Notes: generated from the sequence alone by a model not told the origin. 64,000 bases of DNA from Pegoplata infirma (GCA_963921195.1 OY992538.1:54116852-54180851); one strand, 5' to 3'; shown: positions 1-11,270, counted from the stretch's first letter. Made by a program: numbers and translations.

Positions 1-35
1 TTTTGCATGTGTGTTTTTCAAGTGTATTTCTTTTT

Positions 36-345
36 ATACCCTCCACTCTAGTGATAGGGGGTACCTTTAAGTTTTTTATTTGTTTGTAACAGTTGTTGAA
101 ATTTAGATCTAGGACCCCAAATATTCAAAACTTGCTATCTGCAGTGTTATAACATAGCAGATAGCAAGTTTTGAATATTTGCCCTCGATATATTCATGAT
201 TCTTGATATTTATGAGTCGATCTAGCGATGTCCGCCCGTTAGCTAGTCTGTCCTTGGAAAACGCCCATTGTCGAAAGTCAACACTGAGTTTTCTAAAGCC
301 AGGATGGTATTGCATATTAGCGAAATCGGTTCAGCAGTTCAAACA
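36..345 (-). mobile_element. DINE-1/INE-1-like (Helentron-type) fragment
   Basis: The block opens with a 'tataccctcc' end. It continues with the 'taggacccca' and 'attcatgattc' blocks, then a short 'gatgtccgccc' stretch, in the same order as better-preserved copies at 9809-10516 and 43336-43957. The similarity to Drosophila INE-1 is from memory: same order of modules and same GTCC/GTCT microsatellite position. No coding capacity is visible. Only the 'ccctcc' half is present, and it is interrupted by a palindrome at 119-180. Confidence 0.6.
119..180. repeat. near-perfect 62-bp palindrome inside DINE fragment
   Basis: Positions 119-142 and 157-180 are perfect 24-bp inverted arms (ending CTATCTGC / GCAGATAG). 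The 14-bp spacer contains the palindrome TGTTATAACA. It replaces the 'taaagtat' part of the host module, so it looks like an insertion. It could be a tiny MITE or a cruciform or hairpin. No second copy was noticed in the window. Confidence 0.8.
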
Positions 346-563
346 TTTTTAGCAAAAACATAAATTTCGTCCGGTGTTTTTTGCGAATTCACAGATTAAA
401 AAATCCGCTAAACGCTGTTTGAAATACATTGTTAAGGGCGAGTTTTTGAGTAGTCAAAATTATTTGTTTTAGGTTTAAACTGATTTAAAACTACAAAATC
501 TTTTTTTGAGATGTGGTTTATTTAAAGTTTAACTCACCAATGTTGAAAAGTTAAACTATGGTA
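346..563. other. no recognisable feature
   Basis: A+T-rich sequence between the DINE fragment and the TA-flanked element starting at 564. I see no coding or repeat structure that can be supported. Confidence 0.4.
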
Positions 564-3562
564 CACTCAAAATAATTCTACAGTAAAAAAATTAGTAAGT
601 GCGTTGGTAATCCAAATCTACTAATAAGTTACCAATTACCAGTATTACAGTAGTTTTTTTAGTATCTTAAAAGTGCTAAAATTAGTATTTCTTACTGTTT
701 ATGAGTAATTTTTGTTGGTAGTCGGTTGTACTAATTTTTTTACTATTTTTAGTTCATAAAAGTACTAATATACAGTAATTTATTAGGTTTTTAATTTTTT
801 TTTTTGTTAGTAATAATTCCGTAAGGGGGCGCTTGTTTACAAGCAGAGCTACCAACTGTTTTTGCTGCAAAATCGTTAAATTTGAATTCAGTGTTGCCAT
901 TATGTTACATTTTGGGTAAGTGCTGGTGCTTTTTTGGTTTTGCCGTTTTTTAAATACGCGTTTTTAAAGATAAGGTATTTATGGTGTTTTTTTCTATTTT
1001 TTTTAATTTGTGATTTTTATATTATCAATAGATTTTGCTGAAATTTAAAAGTTAAGCCCAGACCTAATGAAATTTGGAAAATTTTATCCATGTTTGGACC
1101 TTGGCCTCATACAAACAACCCCTTTAAATTTGAATTAAGTGACTCTAACAATTAATTTAAATTGTGCCAAAGAGGAACTTACGGTGGTGGCGACTCGCCC
1201 CATTTGCTTACAGACGGCGGCGTTTGCTCTCAATCGTCGGCTTATTTAAATTTTTGGTTATGGAGTTGTATTTTTGTAATGACGCAATCAAAATATGTAT
1301 TTTTGATAAAGTTAAATAAAGAAAATTGGGGTTTATTTTCGTAAAAATTTCAATACAATTTATTGTTTTTACAAAACCAATTTACACAGAATTTTGAACA
1401 ACGCTATGCGTTGTGATGGAATGTGATTTCATCTTAGGTGTGAATTAGGTATAAGTTCATGTAGTGTGAACGTGGCCTTACTCTATACAGGATTAATGAT
1501 TTTTTTGGGATAAGACTAAAAATAATGCATGAACCTTCGTAATGCATGAAAAATAGAAAAAAAAATATGGCCTATGGGAAGCGGTAGGGAACAACTAGTA
1601 CATATTTTTCCATTTTTTGTGGCTATGCATTACATGGTAATGCATACTGTTACTCCCTGTAGATTTAGTCGCCGATATTCAGTTAAAAGAAGCATATTTC
1701 TCTCAAAATTGTTTTATATGTGTTTTTTCCAGTAATTAAAGATTTTAAAAAAATATCCAATCGGTCCATGTTTGGACTTTCCTACTTGTATTTGTGTAAA
1801 AACTTTTTGGTACATATTTTCTAATTTTTTTTTTACAACTACGTATTTTTTTAAATGTTTAATGACTGTTGTTTTTTTAAACAATTTTGTTTACTGTCAA
1901 AATCCAAATCCGGAGACCAAATTTGTCTATCACGTCAGGATTTTGAGTAATTCGCGGTTAAAGTGCCGAAAAAGGGCATTTTTGACCCTTTTTATATTTT
2001 TTTATTTTTTATATTTTTTTTATATGCCCAACAAACTGGTAAACATTTTTTTGAGAATTTACAAATAAGGACTTTTGGCCGGAAATCGATCTGTCTGGCC
2101 CTCTGTGCATTCCATTAAAGCAGTTCTGTGGCTTAATAATTGAATGTAATAAAAAAAGTTTGTTTAAAATTTAATGTTAACCATTATCTTAATATTACTT
2201 GAGTAATATGAATGTAATATTATTTTTACTTTTGATTGTATCAGCTAATTTATTTAATTTATAATAAAAACAAATATTTTTATTTTTTTTTTTGCTTTTT
2301 ATCCTTTTTACCTTAAAAACACATTTTCAAATTTTTTTTTAACATTCTCTCTTTTCTTGGCGCTGATTTTTGTTTGGTAAATTTTTACCCTTTTCCTACG
2401 ATTTTTGCGTTTTTTTTTTCATATTGATAATGGCAACACTGTTTTTATTAGCGATCATTTGCTCCTTCACAATTCAGCAGCAAGCAGCAGACAGCAAAAA
2501 TTAAGAGTAGACTATTTAATTATAATTTCACTAAAATGCCATATTTCTTATTTCTTAACATTGCAAAAGCACACATCAAGTTCCAAATACAATAAGTACA
2601 GCTTTTATAAATTTATAATTTATAATTAAACAGGCACTTTATATTTTTTGCCGTCTGCTGCTTGCTGCTGCAGTGTGTGCGAACACTACGTTTGCTCGCA
2701 TTAACTGCAGTGCTACCAACTGTTTTTTCTGTTTGTTTAGTGCGAAAAAGAATTAGAAAAAGTAACAACGCGATACCCACTCAAAGAGTGTTTATAAAAA
2801 AAAATATATGTTACATTTATTTAATTAAATTGTGTTAAAGTAATTATATATAAATGTTTTTTATTTAAATGTGTTTATAATAAAATTAATATGCATTAAT
2901 AATAAAACTACGTCAGTTTTTTTTTAAATCGTTTTTTCATTGAAATAATGATTGTGTAAGAAAAAAATTCAAGCTGAAGAAGAATATGGATACACACACG
3001 AATACAAAAAAAAAATGTAGGTATAAAAAAGCGCCCTCTGTAGTAAAATGTTTGTATATACATTTGAACATGTATTGAGAATATATTATTTCTTTCTTAT
3101 ATTTTTAGCAATCGTTTACGTGGTACAATGAACGTGGTACAATGAACGCTAAATTTTTTTAAACAGCTTAAGAAGACATGTAATTAAGTATATCTTATAA
3201 CCGAAGTGAAATAATAAAATAAAAAACCGAAGTGAAATAAAATCATTTATATATAATATTTTTCTGACTTTTATTTATTAAAATTGATTTAGGTAGTAAT
3301 TTTAATCACTAAAATTAGTAATTTTATTTACTAAAATTAGTAGTTTTATTTACTAAATAGGACAAAAATTTTAAATATTTATGATTTTTTTAGTAGTAAA
3401 TTGCAGTAATATTTACTGTTTTGTTAGTATTTCTCATGTACTAGATATTAGTAACAAATTTTAGTAATGATTAGCAACGCCTGCACTAGATCATTTTGGA
3501 CTAAAACATTAGTACTCGTAGCTAAATTTTTAGTATTAAATACCCACGTTTTTTTTTGAGTG
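564..3562. mobile_element. TA-flanked CACTC-ended element, 'TTAGTAA' family
   Basis: The element begins CACTCAAAATAATTC and ends TTTTTTTGAGTG, with TA on both sides (562-563, 3563-3564). The subterminal regions are built from words such as ACTAAAATTAGTA and AGTAATTACTA that pair across the element. Inner arms recur in inverted form, for example the 'gctaccaactg' and 'gcagcaagcagcag' blocks near 850, 2480, 2660 and 2705. A hAT-like element (889-2441) is nested in it. No transposase frame was found, so it is non-autonomous. TA target duplication suggests Tc1/mariner-type mobilisation, which is inference. Confidence 0.7.
889..2441. mobile_element. hAT-like non-autonomous element, CAGTGTTGCC termini
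   Basis: Terminal inverted repeats are CAGTGTTGCCATTAT at 889 and its complement ending at 2441. The flanking 8-mers are tttgaatt (881-888) and tttttatt (2442-2449), identical at six of eight positions, as expected of an aged 8-bp hAT duplication. The interior is T-rich and lacks a transposase. The ends resemble those of the 43238-47957 element (CAGCGTTGCCA). Confidence 0.6.
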
Positions 3563-3564
3563 TA

Positions 3565-3892
3565 CAAAAGCGTCAAAAAAACACCCCTGATTTTCAAATA
3601 TTCTGGTTAGTGTTACCATCTTGTGGTATTTTATTGGAAAAAATATGCGATGATGGCAACTATTGTAATTGTAAATGCTATATTTGGTATGGCAGTACCG
3701 CGTTAATCGACAATTTGGACAATATTAAAATTTATTTGGAAATTTTAAAATCGTATAGAAAAGTGTTTTTATTTGTATTCAAAATATTTTGGGTCTTGTT
3801 TAGGAATTCGTCAAAGTCGACTTCAATTTTTTTACTTGCTATGTTCTTAAATTCTTGTAATGAAAAACCTTAATAGCATTATAAATATCTAT
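3565..3892. other. unassigned A+T-rich DNA
   Basis: An open frame of about 100 codons crosses this stretch (to 3873). Its composition is that of random A+T-rich DNA and it starts inside the end of a transposon. I see no gene. Confidence 0.4.
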
Positions 3893-4808
3893 GGGACATT
3901 CCATGCCAAATTGGACAATTTGAACTTTATGACCCGTTTGAAAAATGCATATAAAAAATGCATTTGCATCAAAAACGTACTTTTTAAAAAAATATTTTTT
4001 TGAGTGCATCGGTATAAAAAAGGCGATTGTTAAAGTCGAATGCTTTTTGAATGGTAGAATTCAGATAAATACTTCCGAAGATACGACTCTTCAAGGTATC
4101 ATACTTTTTTGATTTTTTTAATTTTTGAAGAAAATAAAATTCGCGAAAAAATCGTTTTTTTTTAAATTTAAAAAAACTGAAAATGGATATGTTTTGTTGG
4201 CTCCATAGTTCAAATGTGTACAAAAAATTTGACAAATTTAAAGACCCTCGGTCAGATTTTATAAAAATTTCTGGTGGTGTTTGAAACCGGCATGGGAATA
4301 CCAGAAATGTCTATAATTTTTAGAAATTTAATTTTTTACGAACATTCCGATATCCTATCTTCACTCCCAAAAGGGGCTCCCGCGGAAAATGGTATTTTGC
4401 AAAATTTGCTTTAACCGCAGAACAGTGGTCGGCAGAAAGAGAGTAGAATCGCATAAACCTTGTACCGATAGAAGTTTTCCACAAAATATTTTTCGAAAAA
4501 AACAAAGAGTGCAAACATTTACAAAAATGAGATTTAGATTTTAAATAATAAAAATCGCATATGTGAGAATTTTTTAGGATTTGTATAGAAAAAAAGTTTA
4601 AATTTGGATTATTTTTGAAGAAGTCATAAGTAAACAAAGTTTGAGAAAAAAAAAAAACTTTGAATTTTTGAAAATTCAATATCTTTAGAACGGTTCATCA
4701 ACTTTATATAAAAATTAACCGTTTTCGAAGAGTTCTAAAACTTTAAACAAATTTGGAAAATTAAAAAAAAAAAAATGTCAAAGTGCCCGATTTGGCATGG
4801 AATGCCCC
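3893..4808. mobile_element. 916-bp inverted-repeat element, GGGRCATTCCATGCCAAAT termini
   Basis: The left end GGGACATTCCATGCCAAAT and right end complement GGGGCATTCCATGCCAAAT form terminal inverted repeats. They are flanked by a 4-bp direct repeat ctat (3889-3892, 4809-4812). The interior contains a 'gaaaccgg...ataccag' motif near 4283 shared with 25.9 and 37.35 kb. A related terminus, GAGGCATTCCACACCAAAT, recurs as an inverted pair inside the foldback at 13012 and 14392. Superfamily is not assigned. Confidence 0.6.
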
Positions 4809-4812
4809 CTAT

Positions 4813-5250
4813 ACACCATACACATTGATAGACATTTGTTCTCATTTTTCATACGAAACACTTTGTGATACATGTGTGTGTATGGGTTTTCATCTACTAT
4901 ATCATATGTTTTTTTATTTTTATACATTTTTATACATATATTTTAATTACATGTGTAAATGGTTTCTTAATTGATTTTGATATCAATGAAAATGAAAAAA
5001 AAACAAAAACATTAAGAAGAGTGCTATTGAAATTATTAACATTGAGAGGACTTGAAACTCTAGTTGGGTATTTTTGAAGTCAAGGACTTGTTGGGAATGA
5101 CATTTAAAATTACCTTAAATAAGTCAAGGTCTAACATTCACTACTTTTCAGGCAAGTTTAGGTTTTGTAAAAATGGTGACAAAATCGGGTTATGGCATTT
5201 CATTCCTCTTTGTTAAGAACCTTTAAAATCGTTAACACGAAAGTCCTGGC
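4813..5250. other. no recognisable feature
   Basis: A+T-rich spacer. The short overlapping frames around 4783-5077 have no codon bias or motif worth reporting. Confidence 0.4.
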
Positions 5251-5302
5251 TCACAGAGAGAACAGTTTAGTTGTGCCAGCCGAATTTAGAGCCAACTGCA
5301 TA

Positions 5303-6370
5303 CACTCCAAAAAAAAAGTGAACTAAAATCTGGGAAAATTAACTCAATTTTGAGAAAAAGAGGGAATGATTTGGCTCCAAAGATTTTTTTTCTTGGTTTT
5401 AGTTCATAATTTTCCCAAAAATAAAGAAAACAAAGTTATTTAATTTTAAGCCAATTTTAACTAGAAAATGGGAAAAATTATACTTCACATTTTAGAAATA
5501 GATTGGGTCTAGACCCTGGACCCATGGGTTCGGACCCCATTTAACTCGAGACCCCGTTGGGTCCTTTAGGGGTCCCCATAGATTTTGAACCAAAACTTGT
5601 GTCCGTTTCGCTCTAACTTGCTTAGTTTTTGAGATACGGTAATAAGGGGCCTGATAGGGTCTTGATAATCTTAAAAACCGGCTAACTCACAAACTATTAA
5701 TCGGAGGGCTTTCAAGTATTTTGCGGAAGTGTTCTACGAGTCAAGAGCTACAAAAATGCCGTTGGGCCTTTTCTCGTGTTGGCAGTATTTACCGAGATAT
5801 GTGCATATATAAAATCTCGGGAATTTCAAATTTTAGACCTAAAATTAGGGTCTTGAGACCCCGAAAGATATGCAGAGCGTTTTCTTTGTAGTCTTTCTTT
5901 TGAAAATTTCATCCGTTTCGCTCTATCTCGCTTAGTTTTCGAGATATCGCCATTTTGAATTTTTAACTAAATTCTAAGAAGTTATTTACTAAATTCTCAG
6001 AAGTCATTAACTAAATTCTATGAAGTACACTTCCCTAATTCAAAGAAGAGAAATACGATGATGTTTTTTTTTAGTAAATTTTAACTAAACTTGAATTAAA
6101 TTGTTTTTTAAGAAATATGTATTAAAAATAAATATACGATTCTTAGATTTGTGGAAAATTTCTTTGGCAGTAAGAATTTTTTTCCTAATATTAAAAATAT
6201 CCATTTAAAGAAAACTATTAACTAATTATAAGTAAATGAACTAAAATTTTTTCCTCATAGTTAAGAAAATTTCTCATTTTTAAGTTAAATTTAACTAAAT
6301 TTTAGGAAAATTCATCATAAATTTTCAAAGACATTTTTTGCTTAATTTTAGTTATGTCTTTTTTTCAGTG
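5303..6370 (+). mobile_element. TA-flanked CACTC/CAGTG-ended element, 'GGACCC' family copy 1
   Basis: Begins CACTCCAAAAAAAAAGTGAAC and ends TTTTTTTCAGTG with TA on each side (5301-5302, 6371-6372). A close copy lies at 37817-38897 in the same orientation. The outer thirds are made of 'aattttaactaaattt' words; the centre contains a 'tctagaccctggacccatgggtt' block and 'gagatatcgcc' phrases. No transposase. It sits inside the outer element 5252-6547. Confidence 0.8.
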
Positions 6371-6382
6371 TAGTTTAATTAC

Positions 6383-6497
6383 AACAACCGAAATTTTCGG
6401 TTGCGATAATCAAAATTTGTTTTGAAAATTTAACTTCTGTTGGTTCAAATAAATTTCGGTAATCGCAACCGAAAATTTCGGTTATTGTAATTAAACC
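6383..6497. repeat. palindromic core, AACCGAAATTTTCGGTT
   Basis: The arms 'gtttaattacaa' and 'ttgtaattaaac' enclose two inverted copies of AACCGAAATTTTCGGTTGCG, itself palindromic. This is the middle of the 5252-6547 element and probably its original loop region. Confidence 0.65.
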
Positions 6498-6573
6498 ATC
6501 AAGTTGGCTTTAAATTTGGCTGGCACAACTAAACTGTTTTCTCTGTGCTGATACTGTTTTCGATTTATCGCTA

Positions 6574-7109
6574 CACAAAAAAAAAAAACCTTGTCAAATT
6601 ACTAGGAAAAGTCTCGTAATCCCATTTTACCAATATTTGACAGTTTTCCTTGTTTTTTAAAAAACAAATTTGGATCGAAATTTACATTTTTTTTTTGTAA
6701 TTTCACAATTTTTTTTGTAATTTTACAAATTTCCAAGATAATTAAAAAAAAAACCTAGTAAATTCACGAGAATTCCTTGTAATTTTTATTGCGCCAAAAA
6801 ACTGTAAATTTACAATTTTATTGGTAAAATGCTTGTAAAATTACAAAATTATTGCTAAAAAGCTTGTAAAATTACTAGAAATTCTCGTAAAATAGGAGGT
6901 AGCAAAAAATCAAGTAAAGTTACGAAACCTCCTTGTAATTTTTATCGTGTCAAAAAATTTGTAAATTTACAATTTTATTTGTAAAAACCTTGTAAAATTA
7001 CAAAATTATTGGTACAAATCTTGTAAAATACTAGGAATTTTTGTCAAATAGGAGGTAGCAAAAAAAAAGTTACAAGCTTTTGTTGTAATTTTACAAGGTT
7101 TTTTTTGAG
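6574..7109. mobile_element. TA-flanked MITE, 'TTGTAAAATTACAA' family
   Basis: Begins CACAAAAAAAAAAAACC and ends TTTTTTTTGAGTG, with TA flanks at 6572-6573 and 7110-7111. The interior repeats the self-complementary word TTGTAAATTTACAA/TTGTAAAATTACAA about ten times, plus a 'taggaggtagcaaaaaa' phrase twice. 536 bp, no coding capacity. Confidence 0.7.
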
Positions 7110-7111
7110 TG

Positions 7112-7459
7112 TAATTTATTACACTGTTCGACCACGGAAACCTTCCAGTGAAACATGAAACTGATTTGTACAGATTTTTCTCTCCTTATATCAAATCTGG
7201 CATTCTAATTTTTGTAGCATGTACCGTTTTTGACATATTCGCAGTTTAAAAATAAAAAAAAAAACAATAATTTAGCACTTTTGGAGGTCCACTGTTACAT
7301 ATTTTTACGTTTCTCCCAAAAAATTATTAATTTATTATAAAATGAACCTCATGATTCCAAAACTGCAATCAAAATGTTTCTAGTTGTTCTGTTTTCGAGA
7401 TATTCGCGTGAAAACAATTTCAAAGGCGAATATCTTAAACTCGGAATCATGGCAGAGAT
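7112..7459. other. unassigned DNA
   Basis: A+T-rich stretch with phrases such as 'gttttcgagatattcgc' that recur in other dispersed repeats of the window (11.8, 17.2, 42.4 kb). No gene seen. Confidence 0.4.
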
Positions 7460-8175
7460 ATTCTTAGAGATATGTATAAAAAGTACCACTTTTACCAATT
7501 TTGGTACCCCATTTCACCCTTAAATTTTAGGGTAAAATCCTTTTCTTGGATATTATTTCTGCTGAAGGACCATTCACCGAAGTATCATACATTCAAAATT
7601 ACAAGTCTCTATAACCATTATTACGCGATAAATAAAAAGTACCAAAAGTACACATTTTTAACCACTTAATAAACGGAATTTCCAAAAAGTTCTTTTTCCA
7701 AAATGTTTTTTTTTCACCGCAGAATTTTACATTTCAAATTTTAAGACCTAAGTGTCTAAGATCATTATTTCCGGAAATATTATAAATACCAAAAGCATAC
7801 TATTTTTCAAAAAGAACCTTTTCCAGAAAAGTTTCTTTGACCGAAGGATCCTACATTTAAAATTTTATGTATCTAGATTCTAGAACCATTATTTCAGGAA
7901 ATATAAAAAGTATCAAAATTATATATTTTTTATCCCTTTTATCCCCTAAGAAACGGAATTTCCAAAAAGTAATTTTTCCAGAATGTTTTTTCAGCGAACT
8001 ACATTCTAAATTTCAAGTTTCTAGAACCGTTATTTCAGGAAAAATAAAAAGTACCAAAAATACACTTTTTTATTCCTTTTAACCCTCTTAGAAACGGAAT
8101 TTCCAAAACGTACTTTTTCCAAAATACTACAATCCAGACCATTATTTCAGGAAACACAAAAAGGACCAACGAAAT
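7460..8175 (+). repeat. degenerate tandem repeat, ~115-155-bp unit, part 1
   Basis: The phrase 'ccattatttcaggaaatataaaaagtacc' recurs near 7608, 7763, 7881, 8025 and 8138. Each is followed by 'ttttaccccttttaaccccttagaaacgg'-like and 'aatttccaaaaagt' segments. The array resumes at 9555 after the DINE element 8181-9549, showing that element was inserted into it. Frames across it are repeat shadows. Confidence 0.7.
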
Positions 8176-8390
8176 TTAAAAACAAGTAAAAAAGTTAAAT
8201 TCGGCCTTGCCGAATGTAATGATACCCTCCACAATTTCAAAAAGATTTTTTTGAAAAAAAATTTTTGCGAAAAAAAATCCGCGATTTTTTTCTTTTTTTG
8301 TGTTTGTACTTGTTTAAATAATACCATTTGGTGTTCAATTATGTTCACATATGCCAACCAGAAGCCGAATTAAAGCATTTTGTATTTTTA

Positions 8391-9203
8391 CACTCAAAAA
8401 ATTATGTCATTAACTGTTTCTAGTTTATTTAAAAAATTTTCCGTTTAGTCGTTTTTAAAAGAAAAAACATTTGTTTGATGTTCAGTTTTTATTAATGACT
8501 ACTTCAGTCCTTTGTTTCAAAAATAACACACTAAAAATTAAAGACTTTCATTCACATTCAATTTTTAAAGTCATTTATTTTTGTTCTGTAAGTAAAAACT
8601 ACTGATTATTCTTTTGATTTTTAATGATTTGTGTAAGTATTTTTTTTTTTAATTGTTGGTATTTTTTAATGAAATATCATTAGTTTTTACCTACACAAGT
8701 CAGTTCTTTTTTTGTAGAAAAAAAAATCAAAAAATTATTTATAGAAATATAAAAACATGTTTGTATCAAGTGACTTTGGCACGATGGGTAGAGTGTCTGG
8801 CCAGAATGTAGTTGATTGCGGGATCGATTCCCCAAAAATTTTATTAAAAATTTTAAAAAAATATTTCAATAAAAATTTGTAAAAAATTACCTACGAAATC
8901 ATTAATTTTTATTGTTTTCGTAGGTTATTTTTTTGAAATTTGTTGGTAAAAATAACAGAACTATCATTAATTTTTAATGTTTTCGTTGGTTATTTTTTTC
9001 GAATTTGTTGGTAAAAAAGAGTGAAAAAAACGTAATTTTTTAATGTTTAATGTTATTTATTTTAGAAAATTTTGTCAACAGTAAAAAATAAATGTTGATG
9101 TTTGTTAAAACAAATGAATAATTACTGGAATGGTTTTCAATAGTTTATTCACTGGTTTTAAGTGTGTTTTTCATTTGTTTTTGCCTACAAAATATTTTGA
9201 GTG
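8391..9203. mobile_element. TA-flanked CACTC MITE with internal tRNA-like segment
   Basis: Begins CACTCAAAAAATTATG and ends AATATTTTGAGTG, flanked by TA (8389-8390, 9204-9205). Two related DINE copies (near 10235 and 43676, opposite strand) have the uninterrupted sequence tttttTAggtt at exactly this point, so the boundaries and the 2-bp duplication are certain. The interior has inverted 'taatgattt/aaatcattaa' and 'cctacgaaa/tttcgtagg' words and a tRNA-like block at 8777-8831. Confidence 0.85.
8777..8831 (+). promoter_or_regulatory. tRNA-like A/B-box pair inside MITE
   Basis: An A-box-like TGGCACGATGGG (8777-8788) is followed 32 bp later by GGATCGATTCC (8821-8831), one base from the B-box consensus GGTTCGANNCC. 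Spacing fits a tRNA-type RNA polymerase III promoter. The acceptor stem does not close, so it is not a functional tRNA gene. Confidence 0.5.
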
Positions 9204-9349
9204 TAGGTTATGTTGAATGTACTCAAATTTTTGAGGTGTGCTTACATTTTCGTTCATAACTTTTGAACCGCTGAACCGATATCGCTCAAATGCAATACCA
9301 AACTTCTCGGGAGAACTTCCAATAAATATGTTAAGTTTCAGTCATCTCC

Positions 9350-9351
<2 letters not shown>

Positions 9352-9391
<40 letters not shown>

Positions 9392-9411
9392 GGACAGACG
9401 GACAGACGGAC
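9352..9411 (+). repeat. CAGA/CGGA tetranucleotide microsatellite
   Basis: About ten CAGA units followed by CGGACAGA repeats, in the usual subterminal position of this DINE-like family. The open frame across it is a low-complexity shadow. Confidence 0.9.
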
Positions 9412-9554
9412 ATCGCTAGAATGTCTTAAAATCGATCGGGCATCATGAATATATATACTTTATGGGGTCCCAGATCGATATTTCGATGAGTTACAAACAG
9501 AATGACAAACTTATATATACCCTCTATCACTAGAGTAGAGGGTATAAAAAGGTA

Positions 9555-9800
9555 TTTTTTCCATTATTAATTTGAAGTTTCTACGACCATTATTTCAAGA
9601 AATAAGTATCATAAGTACTTTTTTACCTCTTTTGCCCCTTAGAATTAACATTGGCAAAAATCCAGTCTTATTGGATCTATCTTTCGGGAGGTGAACCTAC
9701 TATCATTATTTTAGGAAATATAAAAAGTACCAATAGTAGTTTTTTACCCTATTTACCCCTTTAAAATCAACATAGGCAAAAATCCAGTGGGCTGGTTTCT
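9555..9800 (+). repeat. degenerate tandem repeat, part 2
   Basis: Continuation of the 7460-8175 array, with 'ccattatttcaagaaat' near 9583 and 'cattattttaggaaatataaa' near 9704. It is separated from part 1 only by the inserted DINE-like element. Confidence 0.65.
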
Positions 9801-9808
9801 ACAAATCT

Positions 9809-10516
9809 TTTTATACCCTCCACTTAGTGATAGAGGGTATATATAAGTTTGTCATTCCGTTTGTAACTCATCGAAATATCGATCTGGGACCCCATAAAGT
9901 ATATATATTCATGATGCCCGATCGATTTTAAGACATTCCAGCGATGTCCGTCTGTCCGTCTGTCCGTCTGTCCGTCTATCCGTCTGTCCGTCTGTCCGTC
10001 TGTCCGTCTGTCCGTCTGTCCGTCTGTCCGTCTGTCCGTCTGTCCGTCTGTCCGTCTGTGGAAAATGCTGTCGCGGACAAAATATTGCACAGAGATGACT
10101 GAAACTTAATATATTTATTGGAAGTTATCCCGAGAAGTTTGGTATTGCATTTGAGCGATATCGGTTAAGCGGTTCAAAAGTTATGAACGAAAATGTAAGC
10201 ACACCTCAAAAATTTCAGTACATTCAACATAACCTAAAAATACAAAATGCTTTAATTCAGCTTCAGGTTGACACATTGGAACATAATTGAACACCAAATG
10301 GTATTTAAACAAGAACGAACATATTTTTTGACAAAAAAAGAAAAAATCCCATATTGTTTTTACCAAAATTTTTTTTCGCGGAAATTTTTTTTTCAAAAAT
10401 TTTTTTTTTTTCAAAAGTAATTTCCTTATAAATAAAGTTTTTTGCAATAATCTTTTTGAAATTGTGGAGGGTGTCACTACATTCGGCAAGGCCGAATTTA
10501 ACTTTTTTACTTGTTT
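9809..10516 (-). mobile_element. full DINE-1/INE-1-like element, minus orientation
   Basis: An inverted relative of 8181-9549, beginning 'tataccctcc' and ending 'ttcggcaaggccgaa' plus 'acttgtt'. It contains a (GTCC GTCT)n microsatellite at about 9945-10056. It lacks the MITE found in its neighbour and so supplies the empty target site near 10235. The two frames seen across it are low-complexity shadows. Confidence 0.75.
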
Positions 10517-10790
10517 TTTATTAAAAAATCTGTTTTCCATCAAAAATTTTTGTTATTTTCATTAAAAACTTTTTTTTCATCAAAAACATTTATCAAAAAA
10601 AAATTTTTTTTTTCATCCAAAAAATTTGTTTTCCATTAATTTTTTTTTTATCAAAAATTTTATTTTATAGATTTTTTTTTATCAAAAATTTTATTTTATG
10701 TATTTTTTTTTTTCATCAAAAACTTTTCTTTTTCATTAAATTTTTTTTTATCAAAAATAATTTTTTACAAAATCACTTTTTCAACAAGTC
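10517..10790. repeat. T-rich 'TTTTTTCATCAAAA' degenerate array
   Basis: Runs of T separated by 'catcaaaaa' or 'cattaaa' every 15-20 bp. A longer version lies at 15790-16440. In both places it is followed by 'ccatttgtttaacaaatgta' and a DINE-like start with 'acaagtga', so the array belongs to that larger repeat family. Confidence 0.65.
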
Positions 10791-10844
10791 TAAAATTTTT
10801 CTGACATACAAATGTTCCATTTGTTTAACAAATGTAAAAAAAAA

Positions 10845-11270
10845 AAAAAAAACAAGTGAAAGTGTTGAGTGTTTTTGTGCCGAATCTTTTATACGCTCCA
10901 AAATATAAGACAACATTTTTGCACCAAGCCCACAAATAGGGCGGACTGAAAAAGTTAAGTTTTTGTGTCCTCTGGGTCCAAGTTGGCGTTTTTAAGAGGT
11001 TGATTTAGTTCTTTACGGGAAAGTCTGCTGCTCCGATTTTGTCCATTAAAAACTTTACCAGCCTATGAGCAAAATATATATTCGTGGCAAATTTCGGGAG
11101 TCTACCATTCATCTGTCGAATTGACAGATGAATGTCTTAGATTCGATTTTATTCATTTACCAAATTAACAGCTATTTTGGTTTGGACTGCATCTTACTTT
11201 CCACAGATAGACGAATCCAATTTTGTTCATTTAACAAATTTGTTGCTCTTTTGTTTTAAACTGAAATTGT
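10845..11270 (+). mobile_element. degenerate DINE-like element
   Basis: Starts 'acaagtgaaagtgttgagtg' and 'gtgccgaatcttttatacgctcc'. Continues with 'gggcggactgaaaaagttaa', 'tttggactgcatc' and a remnant 'cacagatagacgaa' microsatellite. Module order matches 36316-40134 and 29186-30425, but no closing end was recognised. Confidence 0.5.

Larger units (their letters stand above)
5252..6547. mobile_element. outer inverted-repeat element, CACAGAGAGAACAG termini
   Basis: The left arm 5252-5300 (CACAGAGAGAACAGTTTAG, 'ttgtgccagcc', 'gagccaact') is the inverted match of 6500-6547. After removing the TA element at 5303-6370, the remaining element is about 230 bp with a palindromic core at 6383-6497. 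The termini recall CAGAG-type hAT ends, but I see no convincing 8-bp duplication, so the superfamily is open. Confidence 0.55.
8181..9549 (+). mobile_element. full DINE-1/INE-1-like element
   Basis: Starts 'aacaagtaaaaaagttaaa' with the GGCCTTGCC-type hairpin (ttcggccttgccgaa). It ends in the subterminal hairpin 'ctctatcactagagtagag' and 'ggtataaaa'. Near the right end lies a (CAGA)n/(CGGA)n microsatellite, as in Drosophila INE-1 (recalled). It carries a TA-flanked MITE at 8391-9203; without it the element is about 550 bp. No Rep/Hel frame, so it is non-autonomous. Confidence 0.75.

Noticed and set aside
9824..10090. Frame encoding a TDRQTDRR repeat
   Set aside because: Translation of the GTCC/GTCT microsatellite in a DINE-like element.
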